Origin: Candidatus Bathyarchaeota archaeon ex4484_135
GTDB taxonomy: Archaea; Thermoproteota; Bathyarchaeia; EX4484-135
Assembly (NCBI GenBank): GCA_002255025.1
Contig: NJEJ01000006.1
Span: 1 to 15,119, forward strand
DNA length: 15,119 nt
Direction: 5' to 3'
Shown: positions 5,864 to 12,863 of the stretch, in pieces
How positions within the stretch are numbered: the first letter of the stretch is position 1
Layout of the letters: every line of letters starts with the position of its first letter
Position numbers and translations under genes: made by a program
Notes under the pieces: generated by a model
Database searches by the model: none
Told to the model about the DNA's origin: nothing
Seen by the model: the letters and a program-made list of their open reading frames with translations, nothing else

Positions 5864-7252
5864 GTGAAGGGCTTGGCCAGCGAGACCCCCTGCCTCATCT
5901 TTTACGGGGGCGTGGGAGGAGAGGTCGGAGGGAACCAGATACTGCTCGCCGACCCCGGGACCAAGACGAAGTTCCTCCTCGACTTCGGCTGCAACTTAGC
6001 CAGGAGGGGTCTGCTGTACCCTTTCCCCATGACGCCTAAGGACAGGGGCGAGATGGTGAACGTCGGCCTAGCACCGAGCCCAGAGGTCCTCATATCTAAG
6101 CCCTTCCCCGGGCCCGTGAGCGGTGCCTTCATATCGCATCCCCATGCCGACCACTACCTCTGCATCTGCCTCCTGCCAGAGGGGACGCCCGTCATGGCCT
6201 CGCCCGGCTGCTTGACCATGATGGAGGTCAGGCGGTCAACCAGGCGTAAGGGGCCCGAGGACGAGGTAGGCCACTTGGAGTTCAGGCCCTTAGAAGCTGG
6301 GAAGCCGCTCGAGCTGGCAGACGGCTTCTCCATCAGGCCCTATTACGTGGACCACAGTGCCTTCGGGAGCATGGGCGTCCTCGTGGAGGCGAGCGGGAAG
6401 CTCATAGCCTACACGGGCGACATAAGGTTCCACGGCCCCCTGAAGGACTACAGCCTTGATTTCGAACGGATACTGGAGAAAAAGGGCCCTGATGTGCTCA
6501 TCTTGGAGGGCACGAACGCTATAGGGGCCCGCATGGTGGGGGAGGACGAGGTCGAGCGTGATATGGCCAGCATATTCGCGGATGCCAAGGGCTTAGTGAT
6601 GGTGGATACCAACTTGGGGGACATCTGGAGGACATCCAGCATAGTGTCAGCTGCTAAAGAGGCCAGGAAAGACGTCCTCATACCGCTCAGGCTCCTGGCC
6701 ATCTTGGAGGCCCTGAAGGAAAAGGCCTGCAGGATAAGGCCCGACTTGATAAGGATGCCGGTACCAGACCCCAGGGAGCCCAACGTACTCATATATGTCA
6801 GGCCGAAGAAACGCCTGGAGAAATGGGAAAAAGACCTCCTCTCCCTCTGCGAGGAGGAATTAGGGTCCGATAAGCTCATCGAGCCAGACGAGGTGGCCAA
6901 GAGGCCCCACGAGCTGGTCATGATATCCGAGCACCCGGCCTCCGACATGAGGGATGTAGGGCCGCCCAAGAGGACCGTGCTCGTCCATGCCAGGAGCGAG
7001 CCCTTCAACGAGACAGGCCTGGTCGAATATGAGACCTTGAAGGCCTGGCTGAGGACGTTCGGCATACCCATGCTCCACGCCCACAGCAGCGGGCACGCCA
7101 GCCTGATCCGGCTGGCCGAGATGGTAGAACGCGTCGGGCCAGAGAAAGCCATAGTAGTTCACACTCCTGAGCCAGAGCTGGCCAAGAGGTACCTAGAGGG
7201 CTTCTGCCGGGAAGTGATAACACCCGGCCCGGGCGAGAAAATACGGCTTTAA
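5864..7252 (+). CDS. RNase J-like metallo-beta-lactamase/beta-CASP ribonuclease
   Basis: A 462-residue protein of the metallo-beta-lactamase plus beta-CASP family, most like RNase J (RNA 5' exonuclease/endonuclease, two Zn ions, cytoplasmic). It opens with the RNase J-type YGGVGGEVGGNQ. It has the core motif HPHADH (residues 92-97), H164 in VDHSAFGSMG, D186 in YTGDIRF, the beta-CASP stretch DVLILEGTN, and near the end HSSGHAS and VVHTPEP for the later His ligands. All catalytic motifs look intact, so activity is expected. GTG 5864 is the first possible start after an in-frame stop and fits the family N-terminus. It ends in a 4-base convergent overlap with the next gene. It could instead be a relative specialised for another RNA substrate. 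Confidence 0.85.
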   Translation: MKGLASETPCLIFYGGVGGEVGGNQILLADPGTKTKFLLDFGCNLARRGLLYPFPMTPKDRGEMVNVGLAPSPEVLISKPFPGPVSGAFISHPHADHYLCICLLPEGTPVMASPGCLTMMEVRRSTRRKGPEDEVGHLEFRPLEAGKPLELADGFSIRPYYVDHSAFGSMGVLVEASGKLIAYTGDIRFHGPLKDYSLDFERILEKKGPDVLILEGTNAIGARMVGEDEVERDMASIFADAKGLVMVDTNLGDIWRTSSIVSAAKEARKDVLIPLRLLAILEALKEKACRIRPDLIRMPVPDPREPNVLIYVRPKKRLEKWEKDLLSLCEEELGSDKLIEPDEVAKRPHELVMISEHPASDMRDVGPPKRTVLVHARSEPFNETGLVEYETLKAWLRTFGIPMLHAHSSGHASLIRLAEMVERVGPEKAIVVHTPEPELAKRYLEGFCREVITPGPGEKIRL

Positions 7253-7890
7253 GGCCCTAAGGCCCCGGCTGCCCGGGCCAGCAAGGCCAGGAGCTTACAG
7301 GTCCTATACCTGGCATCTCCAACAGGCCAAGAGGAGGACAGCACAGGGCTTATGACGCCAGCAGCCTTCAGGACCGCCACGGATAAGTCCTCAAGGCCTT
7401 CCAGGCCCATGGAGCGGCAGGCAGAAGCTATATCAGAGCCCGAGATGGAGCCCTTGCCCGAGAGTAGCAAGGACAGCTCTGCCATGGCGTAGGCCAAGTG
7501 GCCCTCCATGCCCAGGTCCAAGAAGAGGTCGGCCAGGCCCTCTCTGACCTCCCTGCCTTCTAAAAGAGCTCTTATTGCGGCTCCAGCAGCAGGATTAAGC
7601 CTCAAGGCTGAGCCTGGCCCGAGGGGGCTGCTGTCCCACTCCAGGCAGCGTGAATCAGCCCTCACGGGCAAGGCCAGCCCCAGGTCGAAAGCCAGCAGTA
7701 GGGCATCTTCATCGCCTGCCGAGGAGAGGGCATCCTCATAGCTCAAGAAGCCTTTTTCGAGGAGGCGGTCCGTCAGGCAGGCCAAGGCACGGGTCTCTTC
7801 ACCAGAAAGGCCGAGTCCTCCTGCTAGAGCCTCGAAAAGGCGAGTAAGCCGGCTGAAATGGGCCTCACGACTGGCTGTACTCATGGGCAC
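7249..7890 (-). CDS. Uncharacterised helical protein
   Basis: I do not recognise this 213-residue protein. It is rich in Leu, Ala, Ser and Gly and predicted almost entirely helical, with no cysteine motif, P-loop or long hydrophobic helix. The segment GSISGSDIASACRSMGLEGL followed by the SVAVLKAAGVISPV stretch (about 147-180) could form a winged-helix-like unit, which is a guess. The start is GTG 7890, with GGAGG four bases before; ATG 7884, two codons in, is the alternative and lies 33 bases after a TATA-like CTATATG. The gene converges on the RNase J-like gene with overlapping stops and is divergent from the YgiT-type gene. Codon use is like that of its neighbours, supporting a real gene. 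Confidence 0.7.
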   Translation of the reverse strand: MPMSTASREAHFSRLTRLFEALAGGLGLSGEETRALACLTDRLLEKGFLSYEDALSSAGDEDALLLAFDLGLALPVRADSRCLEWDSSPLGPGSALRLNPAAGAAIRALLEGREVREGLADLFLDLGMEGHLAYAMAELSLLLSGKGSISGSDIASACRSMGLEGLEDLSVAVLKAAGVISPVLSSSWPVGDARYRTCKLLALLARAAGALGP

Positions 7891-7909
7891 TTGTCCTCCG
7901 TCACCGGGG

Positions 7910-7927
7910 CATATAGGTGTGCTTAAG
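7910..7927. promoter_or_regulatory. Divergent promoter region between the helical protein and the YgiT-type gene
   Basis: The 65-base gap holds two TATA-like sites. ATATAG (7911-7916) reads CTATATG on the minus strand, 33 bases from ATG 7884. CTTAAG (7922-7927) starts 34 bases before ATG 7956. Either could also serve the opposite strand, because both are nearly symmetric. Confidence 0.4.
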
Positions 7928-7955
7928 TGGGTGATTTCAAGACTAGGAGACGCTC

Positions 7956-8264
7956 ATGAGGGTAAGGGCCAAGATTGAGGTGGAGCTCGCCTACCGGGCC
8001 TCGGAGGGAGAGCTCGAGAAGACCACATCGCTGAGGTGCTACTTCTGCGGGGGAAGGCTGAGGAGGACACGGACCACCTACTACTCGCCTTTAGGTATTA
8101 TCGTGAGGGATGTCCCTGCCTTTGAGTGTGAACAGTGTGGCGAAGTATACTTTGATGCTGAGACGTCAAGGAAACTCGACGCGTTAGTCAAGAACACGGC
8201 GAAGATTATGGAGGAAGAGGAAGATAGGTTGGCGGCTGCATTTAGAAGCTATGAGCAGGCTTAG
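7956..8264 (+). CDS. YgiT-type zinc-finger protein (MqsA-like antitoxin family)
   Basis: A 102-residue protein with the YgiT-type zinc ribbon: CYFCGG (about residues 28-33) and CEQCGEVYFDAET (about 58-70) give two CxxC pairs that should bind one zinc ion. A helical, acidic C-terminus follows. In bacteria and archaea such proteins are often antitoxins encoded beside an MqsR-like or DUF4258 toxin; no partner is seen on either side. It lacks the C-terminal helix-turn-helix of full-length MqsA, which is common for short YgiT proteins. The ATG has AGGAGA six bases before it. The 3' half and the spacer after it are less GC-rich than the window, a possible sign of acquisition. The family assignment is fairly sure; an antitoxin role is unproven. 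Confidence 0.75.
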   Translation: MRVRAKIEVELAYRASEGELEKTTSLRCYFCGGRLRRTRTTYYSPLGIIVRDVPAFECEQCGEVYFDAETSRKLDALVKNTAKIMEEEEDRLAAAFRSYEQA

Positions 8265-8394
8265 GTCCCGAGTTTGCTCATGCTGATACGAGTTCCGATA
8301 ACTCCTTACCCCTGCTTATTTCAGTAATTCTTACGGCTACCTCTAGGGTAATCTAAACCCAAGGCTTAATTCACGTGCACTTTTAACGAAGGCT
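8265..8394. other. AT-richer noncoding spacer
   Basis: 130 bases between the YgiT-type gene and the 3' end of tRNA-Ser, with no supportable gene. Bases 8281-8340 hold 26 G/C of 60 by hand count, clearly below the coding regions around it. I see no clear repeat, hairpin or T run. Confidence 0.6.
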
Positions 8395-8481
8395 TGGCGC
8401 CGGGGCCGGGATTTGAACCCGGGCGGGCTTGCGCCCAGTGGCTTAGCAGGCCACCCCCATACCAGGCTAGGGGACCCCGGC
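8395..8481 (-). tRNA. tRNA-Ser (anticodon GCU), CCA encoded
   Basis: On the minus strand the acceptor stem GCCGGGG (8481-8475) pairs with CCCCGGC (8405-8399), followed by discriminator G and a genome-encoded CCA. The anticodon arm is GTGGC-CTGCTAA-GCCAC, giving anticodon GCT. The long variable arm (GGGCGCAAGCCC) and a T arm with GGTTCAAATCC are typical of tRNA-Ser. The D arm contains TAGCCTGGTA. No intron is needed to fold it. It reads serine AGC/AGU codons. Confidence 0.95.
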
Positions 8482-8508
8482 GTTCCGCCATATGGGGCCT
8501 TTAGGGAC

Positions 8509-8517
8509 CTATAAAGG
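8509..8517 (-). promoter_or_regulatory. TATA box of tRNA-Ser
   Basis: The minus strand reads CCTTTATAG, about 31 bases (centre) before the tRNA 5' end, the expected distance for an archaeal promoter. The reverse reading, TATAAAGG, could also be used on the plus strand, but it is far from the GTPase start. Confidence 0.6.
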
Positions 8518-8550
8518 CCTTGCGACTTCCGGCCCGCTTTTTTCCACAGG

Positions 8551-8557
8551 CTTATCT
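8551..8557 (+). promoter_or_regulatory. TATA-like element before the GTPase gene
   Basis: CTTATCT starts 33 bases before ATG 8584 and is the same heptamer found 34 bases before hdrA. It predicts a short-leader or leaderless mRNA. Confidence 0.45.
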
Positions 8558-8583
8558 GGCTCGAGCGGGCCATTAGGGCTGGC

Positions 8584-9789
8584 ATGCTGGCTGGCATAGT
8601 GGGGAAGCCGAACGTGGGCAAGACTACTTTCTTCGTGGCCGCCACGATGGCACTGGCGGAGATAGCACCTTACCCCTTCACGACCATCAGGCCGAACAGG
8701 GGGGTGGCCTACCTAAGGGTGAGGTGCGTCTGCCGTGAGCTGGGCGTGCAGGACGAGCCCGTGAACTCCTTGTGTATAAATGGCAACAGGCTTATTCCCG
8801 TCGAGCTGATAGATTGTGCTGGCCTGGTCCCGGATGCCTGGCGTGGGAGAGGGCTCGGGAACCAGTTCTTGGACGAGATAAGGAAGGCAGATGCCCTCAT
8901 CCACGTGGTCGACGCGTCTGGCTCGACGGACATAGAAGGGCGGCCCTGCAAGCCCGGCGAGCACGACCCCGTGGAGGATGTCAGGTTCCTAGAGCGTGAG
9001 ATAACCATGTGGATAGTCCAGATAATGAAGAGGGATTGGCGTAAGCTGGCCAGGCGTGTTGAAACAGCGGGCGAGAAGCTTGTGAACGCCTTGGAGAGGC
9101 GTCTCAGCGGGTTGGCCATCAAGAGGTCCCACATAATAGAGGCCCTGAGGAAGACGGGCCTCGACCCGAACAGGCCGAGCTCTTGGTCGGACGATGACCT
9201 CTATGCCTTTGCGGACCAGCTTAGGCGTTCTTCAAAGCCCATGTTGATAGCAGCCAACAAGATAGACATACCGACGGCTGAGGAGAACTTGGAACGCCTT
9301 AAGGAAACGGGCTACCTGGTCGTCCCATGCTGTGCTGAAGCAGAACTGGCCCTCAGGAGGGCTGCCGAGAAGGGCCTGATAAGGTACTTGCCAGGGGACC
9401 CTGATTTCAAGGTCGTAGACCCCTCGAAGCTTAGGCCTGAGCAGACGAAGGCTTTAGAGGCCATAAGGGAACGTGTCCTGGCGAAATACGGTTCCACGGG
9501 CGTCCAGCAGGCCATAAACGCTGCTTACTTCGACTTGCTCGGTGCCATAACGGTCTACCCGGTGGAAGACCCTGAGAAGCTGTGCGATCACCAAGGCCGT
9601 GTGCTCCCGGACGCCTACGTGGTCCCGAGGGGCACGACAGCACGCCAGCTGGCCTACATGATCCACACGGAGCTGGGCGAGTCCTTCATATATGCCGTAG
9701 ATGCCAGGACGAAGAAACGCCTGGGTGAGGACTACGTCCTGAAGGACGGTGACGTCATCTCCATAGTCAGTGCTAGGAAGAGGGGTTGA
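8584..9789 (+). CDS. YchF/OLA1-like GTP-binding protein with TGS domain
   Basis: A 401-residue translation-factor-type GTPase of the Obg/YchF group, archaeal branch, acting in the cytoplasm, probably on ribosomes. The P-loop is GKPNVGKTT (residues 7-15), followed by PYPFTTIRPNRG (switch I), LIDCAGLVP (G3, about 75-83) and NKID (G4, about 224-227). The middle holds the long helical insert of this family (about 140-215). The C-terminus is a TGS domain (about 320-401), with VVPRGTTARQLAYMIHTELG and a VLKDGDVISI end. All nucleotide-binding motifs are intact and length is normal. The ATG follows a TATA-like element directly and has no strong ribosome-binding site. The 3' end faces the nitroreductase gene 25 bases away. 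Confidence 0.9.
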   Translation: MLAGIVGKPNVGKTTFFVAATMALAEIAPYPFTTIRPNRGVAYLRVRCVCRELGVQDEPVNSLCINGNRLIPVELIDCAGLVPDAWRGRGLGNQFLDEIRKADALIHVVDASGSTDIEGRPCKPGEHDPVEDVRFLEREITMWIVQIMKRDWRKLARRVETAGEKLVNALERRLSGLAIKRSHIIEALRKTGLDPNRPSSWSDDDLYAFADQLRRSSKPMLIAANKIDIPTAEENLERLKETGYLVVPCCAEAELALRRAAEKGLIRYLPGDPDFKVVDPSKLRPEQTKALEAIRERVLAKYGSTGVQQAINAAYFDLLGAITVYPVEDPEKLCDHQGRVLPDAYVVPRGTTARQLAYMIHTELGESFIYAVDARTKKRLGEDYVLKDGDVISIVSARKRG

Positions 9790-9814
9790 AAAGGCTCGTG
9801 TTCATGGAGTTTAC

Positions 9815-10327
9815 TCAGAAGGTCTCGTGATGTACTATCTCGCTCAAGCTCCTCCTCGGGGGAGGCTTGGGTTTCTCGGCCGGATAGCCCACGGGCACTA
9901 TGGCCACAGGCCTGACACCCGCTGGAGCATCTATCAAGCGGCCCACGGCATCCTCCCTGAAGGCACCTACCCAACACGTCCCGAGGCCCCTGGAGTAGGC
10001 CGCTAAGAGCATGTTCTGGGTGGCTGCAGCCGTGTCCTGGATGCAGTAGAGCGTTGAGCCCCTCGTCCCGTAGATGCTTGCCGACCTGAGGGCATCCGCA
10101 CAGACTACTATAACGGCTGGTGCCTGGGCTATGAACATCTGGCTCAGGGCCGCCCTGGCCAGGTCCTTCTTGAGCTCTGGGTCCCTGACCACCACGAACT
10201 CCCAGGGCTGGAGGTTCCCGGCCGATGGTGCCCACCTGGCGGCGTCCAAGAGTTCCATGAGGAGCTCGTCATCGACGCCCCTGTCGAGGAAACGCCTTAC
10301 GCTCCTGCGTCCTCTTATGGCCTCCAT
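9815..10327 (-). CDS. Nitroreductase family FMN oxidoreductase
   Basis: A 170-residue protein of the nitroreductase family: FMN-dependent, usually dimeric, NAD(P)H-using. RGRRSVRRF (residues 5-13) is the FMN-binding start, WAPSAGNLQPWEFVVV is the second family motif, and GLGTCWVGAF precedes the C-terminal strand. The substrate cannot be told from sequence. The frame is open to 10462, but those upstream residues run into hdrA in the other direction. I chose ATG 10327, which fits the family N-terminus and sits symmetrically with the hdrA start around a palindrome. TTG 10336, with GGGGG before it, is the alternative. It shares a divergent promoter region with hdrA, so a redox link is possible. 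Confidence 0.85.
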   Translation of the reverse strand: MEAIRGRRSVRRFLDRGVDDELLMELLDAARWAPSAGNLQPWEFVVVRDPELKKDLARAALSQMFIAQAPAVIVVCADALRSASIYGTRGSTLYCIQDTAAATQNMLLAAYSRGLGTCWVGAFREDAVGRLIDAPAGVRPVAIVPVGYPAEKPKPPPRRSLSEIVHHETF

Positions 10328-10349
10328 GACCTCCAATCCGGTCCCCCAA

Positions 10350-10363
10350 GCCTTATCTAAGGC
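10350..10363. promoter_or_regulatory. Symmetric palindrome, likely bidirectional TATA/operator between nitroreductase and hdrA
   Basis: GCCTTA-TC-TAAGGC is a perfect inverted repeat with 6-base arms. CTTATCT on the plus strand starts 34 bases before ATG 10386 (hdrA). CTTAGAT on the minus strand starts 34 bases before ATG 10327 (nitroreductase). The centre is equally far from both starts. Confidence 0.5.
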
Positions 10364-10385
10364 ATGAGGTTTAAGGACTTCCCGC

Positions 10386-12344
10386 ATGGGGACCGGGGAA
10401 GCCAAGATAGGGGTCTTCATCTGCCACTGTGGGCTGAACATAGCTGGCGTCATAGATGTCAAGAGGCTCCGCGAGATGGCCTCTAAGCTGCCTGGCGTGG
10501 TCGTGTGTGTTGATTACCCGTACATGTGCTCTGAGCCAGGGCAGGAGCTGATAAGGAAGAGCGTAGCCGAGCACGGCCTCAACAGGGTGGTCGTGGCAGC
10601 CTGCTCGCCCTCTATGCACGAGGAGATGTTCAGGCAAGTCCTCAGGTCGGCAGGCCTGAACCCGTTCTTGCTTGAGGTGGCCAACATAAGGGAGCACTGC
10701 TCTTGGCCCCACGCCCATGAGCCTGATAAGGCCACGGAGAAGGCCCTGAAGCTCATAGAGATGGCTGTCGCGAAGGCCCGCTTGCTCAGGCCGATAGAGC
10801 TGAAGGAAGTGCCCGTGGCCAGAAGGGCACTCGTCATAGGAGGTGGCATAGCAGGCATAACGGCTGCCCTCGACCTGGCCGAGGCGGGCGTCGAGGTCTA
10901 TCTGGTCGAGAAGGAGCCGTCCATAGGCGGCCACATGGCCCAATTAGACAAGACGTTCCCGACCTTAGATTGCTCGGCCTGCATACTCACGCCGAGGATG
11001 GTCCAGGCCGCGAGACACCCGAACATAAGGCTCCTGACCTACTCGGAGGTCGAGGAAGTAGCCAGGGCGGGCGGTGGCTTCGAGGTCGTCATAAGGAAGA
11101 AGGCAAGGCACGTGTGTGAGGACAGGTGCACCGGCTGCGGGATGTGCGTCGAGAAATGCCCCGTGGAGGTCCCGAGCGAATTTGACCAGGGCCTTGGCCC
11201 GAGGAAGGCCATATACATACCGTTCCCGCAGGCCGTCCCCAAGGTAGCCGTCATAGACGACGAGCACTGCATAAGGTGTGGCCTCTGCGAGCGTGTCTGC
11301 GAGGCAGGTGCCATAGATTTCGGCCAGGAGGACGAGTTCCTGAAGGTCGAGGTCGGTGCCATAATAGTTGCCACGGGCTTCGAGGTCATGGACCCGTGGT
11401 CCCTGCCGGAGCTGGGCTTCTTGGAGAGCCCAAACATCATAACGCACCTCCAGCTCGAGAGGCTGCTGAGCTCCTCCGGCCCCACGGGCGGCAAGATCAT
11501 CAGGCCCTCGGACGGGAAGGAGCCGAGGAGCGTGGTCATAGTAACGTGCGTGGGCTCGAGGGACGAGAGGGCGAACCCGTACTGCTGCCGGATAGGCTGC
11601 TCCATAGCAGTCAAGCAGGCCGTCCTGCTGAAAGAACGCCTGGGCCCGGAGGCCAGGATATACGTCTGCTTCATGGACTTAAGGACCTACGGACGTGGCC
11701 TTGAGGAGTTCTACGCAAAGGCGAGGTCAGAGGGCATAACGTTCATCCGGGGGTCTCCATCTGACATCGAGGTCATGCCGGACGGCACCATAAAGGTAAC
11801 GGTTTTCGACCAGAGCACGGGCAAGCTGTTGGAGATATCGGCCGATCTTGTGGTCCTCATAGCTGGCCTGAGGCCGCCAGGGGACCTTAAGGACCTGGCC
11901 GCCAAGCTGAAGATACCGTTGGGGCCAGATGACTTCCTCTTAGAGGCACACCCGAAGCTGAGGCCCTCCGAGGCAGCGTCTAGGGGCATATTCATGGCTG
12001 GTGCCTGTCAGGGGCCAAAGGACATAGTGGAAACGGTCTCCCACGCAAGTGCGGCAGCAGCTAAGGCAGCCTCCATGCTCCTGAAGGGCTACGTGCTCTC
12101 TGAGCCCTTCATAGCCGTCGTAGATGAGGCCTCCTGCCGGGGCTGCGGACGCTGCGAGGAAGTCTGCGAGTTCGGTGCCATCGAGGTCGTAGAGGAGAAG
12201 ACCGGCCGCCTCGTGGCCCGCGTTAACGAGGCATTATGCATGGGCTGTGGTGCTTGCTCGGTCAGGTGCCCGACGGGTGCCATAAAGGTCCGGAACTTCG
12301 GGCCAGAACAGATATTGGCCCAGGTGGCCGTGGCCTCGAGGTGA
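10386..12344 (+). CDS. hdrA: Heterodisulfide reductase subunit A (HdrA), FAD and iron-sulfur
   Basis: A 652-residue HdrA, the flavin subunit that bifurcates or passes electrons in cytoplasmic Hdr complexes. The N-terminus (KIGVFICHCGLNIAGVIDV) holds the CHC motif. The FAD fold GGGIAGITAALDLAEAG (about 151-167) and GGHMAQLDKTFPTLDCSAC follow. Two 4Fe-4S motifs lie at about 243-308 (CTGCGMCVEKC; CIRCGLCERVC). The conserved CVGSRDE and PYCCRIGCSIAVKQA blocks come next, then two C-terminal ferredoxin motifs (about 582-640; CRGCGRCEEVC, CMGCGACSVRC). Length and domains are those of a standard HdrA without fused MvhD or hydrogenase parts. The ATG lies 34 bases after a TATA-like site. It is first in an hdrA-hdrC-hdrB operon. 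The partner that brings in electrons is not in view. Confidence 0.95.
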   Translation: MGTGEAKIGVFICHCGLNIAGVIDVKRLREMASKLPGVVVCVDYPYMCSEPGQELIRKSVAEHGLNRVVVAACSPSMHEEMFRQVLRSAGLNPFLLEVANIREHCSWPHAHEPDKATEKALKLIEMAVAKARLLRPIELKEVPVARRALVIGGGIAGITAALDLAEAGVEVYLVEKEPSIGGHMAQLDKTFPTLDCSACILTPRMVQAARHPNIRLLTYSEVEEVARAGGGFEVVIRKKARHVCEDRCTGCGMCVEKCPVEVPSEFDQGLGPRKAIYIPFPQAVPKVAVIDDEHCIRCGLCERVCEAGAIDFGQEDEFLKVEVGAIIVATGFEVMDPWSLPELGFLESPNIITHLQLERLLSSSGPTGGKIIRPSDGKEPRSVVIVTCVGSRDERANPYCCRIGCSIAVKQAVLLKERLGPEARIYVCFMDLRTYGRGLEEFYAKARSEGITFIRGSPSDIEVMPDGTIKVTVFDQSTGKLLEISADLVVLIAGLRPPGDLKDLAAKLKIPLGPDDFLLEAHPKLRPSEAASRGIFMAGACQGPKDIVETVSHASAAAAKAASMLLKGYVLSEPFIAVVDEASCRGCGRCEEVCEFGAIEVVEEKTGRLVARVNEALCMGCGACSVRCPTGAIKVRNFGPEQILAQVAVASR

Positions 12345-12349
12345 TGGCG

Positions 12350-12862
12350 ATGTCGGGCCTGACGGACCTTATGACCATGGCCAAGCCCAACGAGGCCCTG
12401 AAGGCCCGTATAATAGCCCTGCTGGCCAGGGGACCGGACATGTGCCTCCAGTGCGGCCGCTGCACTTCCGGCTGCACAGCCTTCAGGCTCTTAGAGCTCA
12501 AGCCTCACGAGATAGTATGCTCGGCCAAGATGGGCTTCGTGGAAGAACTGGTCTCCTCGAAATCCATATGGGATTGTGCTCTATGCCTCAAGTGTGCCGA
12601 GAGGTGCCCGCAGGAGGTATCGCCTTACGAGCTCATACTATCCTTGAGGAACGAAGCGATATCCAAGGGCTTAGAAATCCCAGAGGCCCTTAGGGACATC
12701 CTGATGACCCTCATGGAGACGGGCCTGGCCTTCAAGCCCAAGAAGGCGGTTGACAGGGAAGGCAAGGCTTACGGGAGGGAGGAGCTCGGCCTCCCGGCCC
12801 TAAGGACGGGCCTCAGCGAGCAAGCCCTCATGGCCCTGATGGAGCTGCTCGGGGGTGCCTGA
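12350..12862 (+). CDS. hdrC: Heterodisulfide reductase subunit C (HdrC)
   Basis: A 170-residue HdrC, the small iron-sulfur subunit that wires HdrA to HdrB. It has two 4Fe-4S motifs, CLQCGRCTSGC (C32, C35, C38, C42) and CALCLKCAERCP (C76, C79, C82, C86), with the usual helical segment after them. I chose ATG 12350 because GAGGTGAT (a full match to the archaeal 16S 3' end) lies four bases before it. ATG 12344, overlapping the hdrA stop as TGATG, is in the same frame and would add two residues. The stop lies one base before the preferred hdrB start. All eight cluster cysteines are present. Confidence 0.93.
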   Translation: MSGLTDLMTMAKPNEALKARIIALLARGPDMCLQCGRCTSGCTAFRLLELKPHEIVCSAKMGFVEELVSSKSIWDCALCLKCAERCPQEVSPYELILSLRNEAISKGLEIPEALRDILMTLMETGLAFKPKKAVDREGKAYGREELGLPALRTGLSEQALMALMELLGGA

Positions 12863-12863
12863 C

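Noticed and set aside
6448..7152. Minus-strand frame opposite the RNase J-like gene
   Set aside because: Shadow with Ser-rich low-complexity product and no motif.
8395..8481. Intron in tRNA-Ser
   Set aside because: The gene folds fully without an intron; the extra length is the normal long variable arm.
10328..10462. N-terminal extension of the nitroreductase up to 10462
   Set aside because: It would overlap the start of hdrA by 77 bases, has no family similarity and would run through the shared promoter palindrome.
11039..11674. Minus-strand frame opposite hdrA
   Set aside because: Shadow; the plus strand holds conserved HdrA motifs over the whole stretch.
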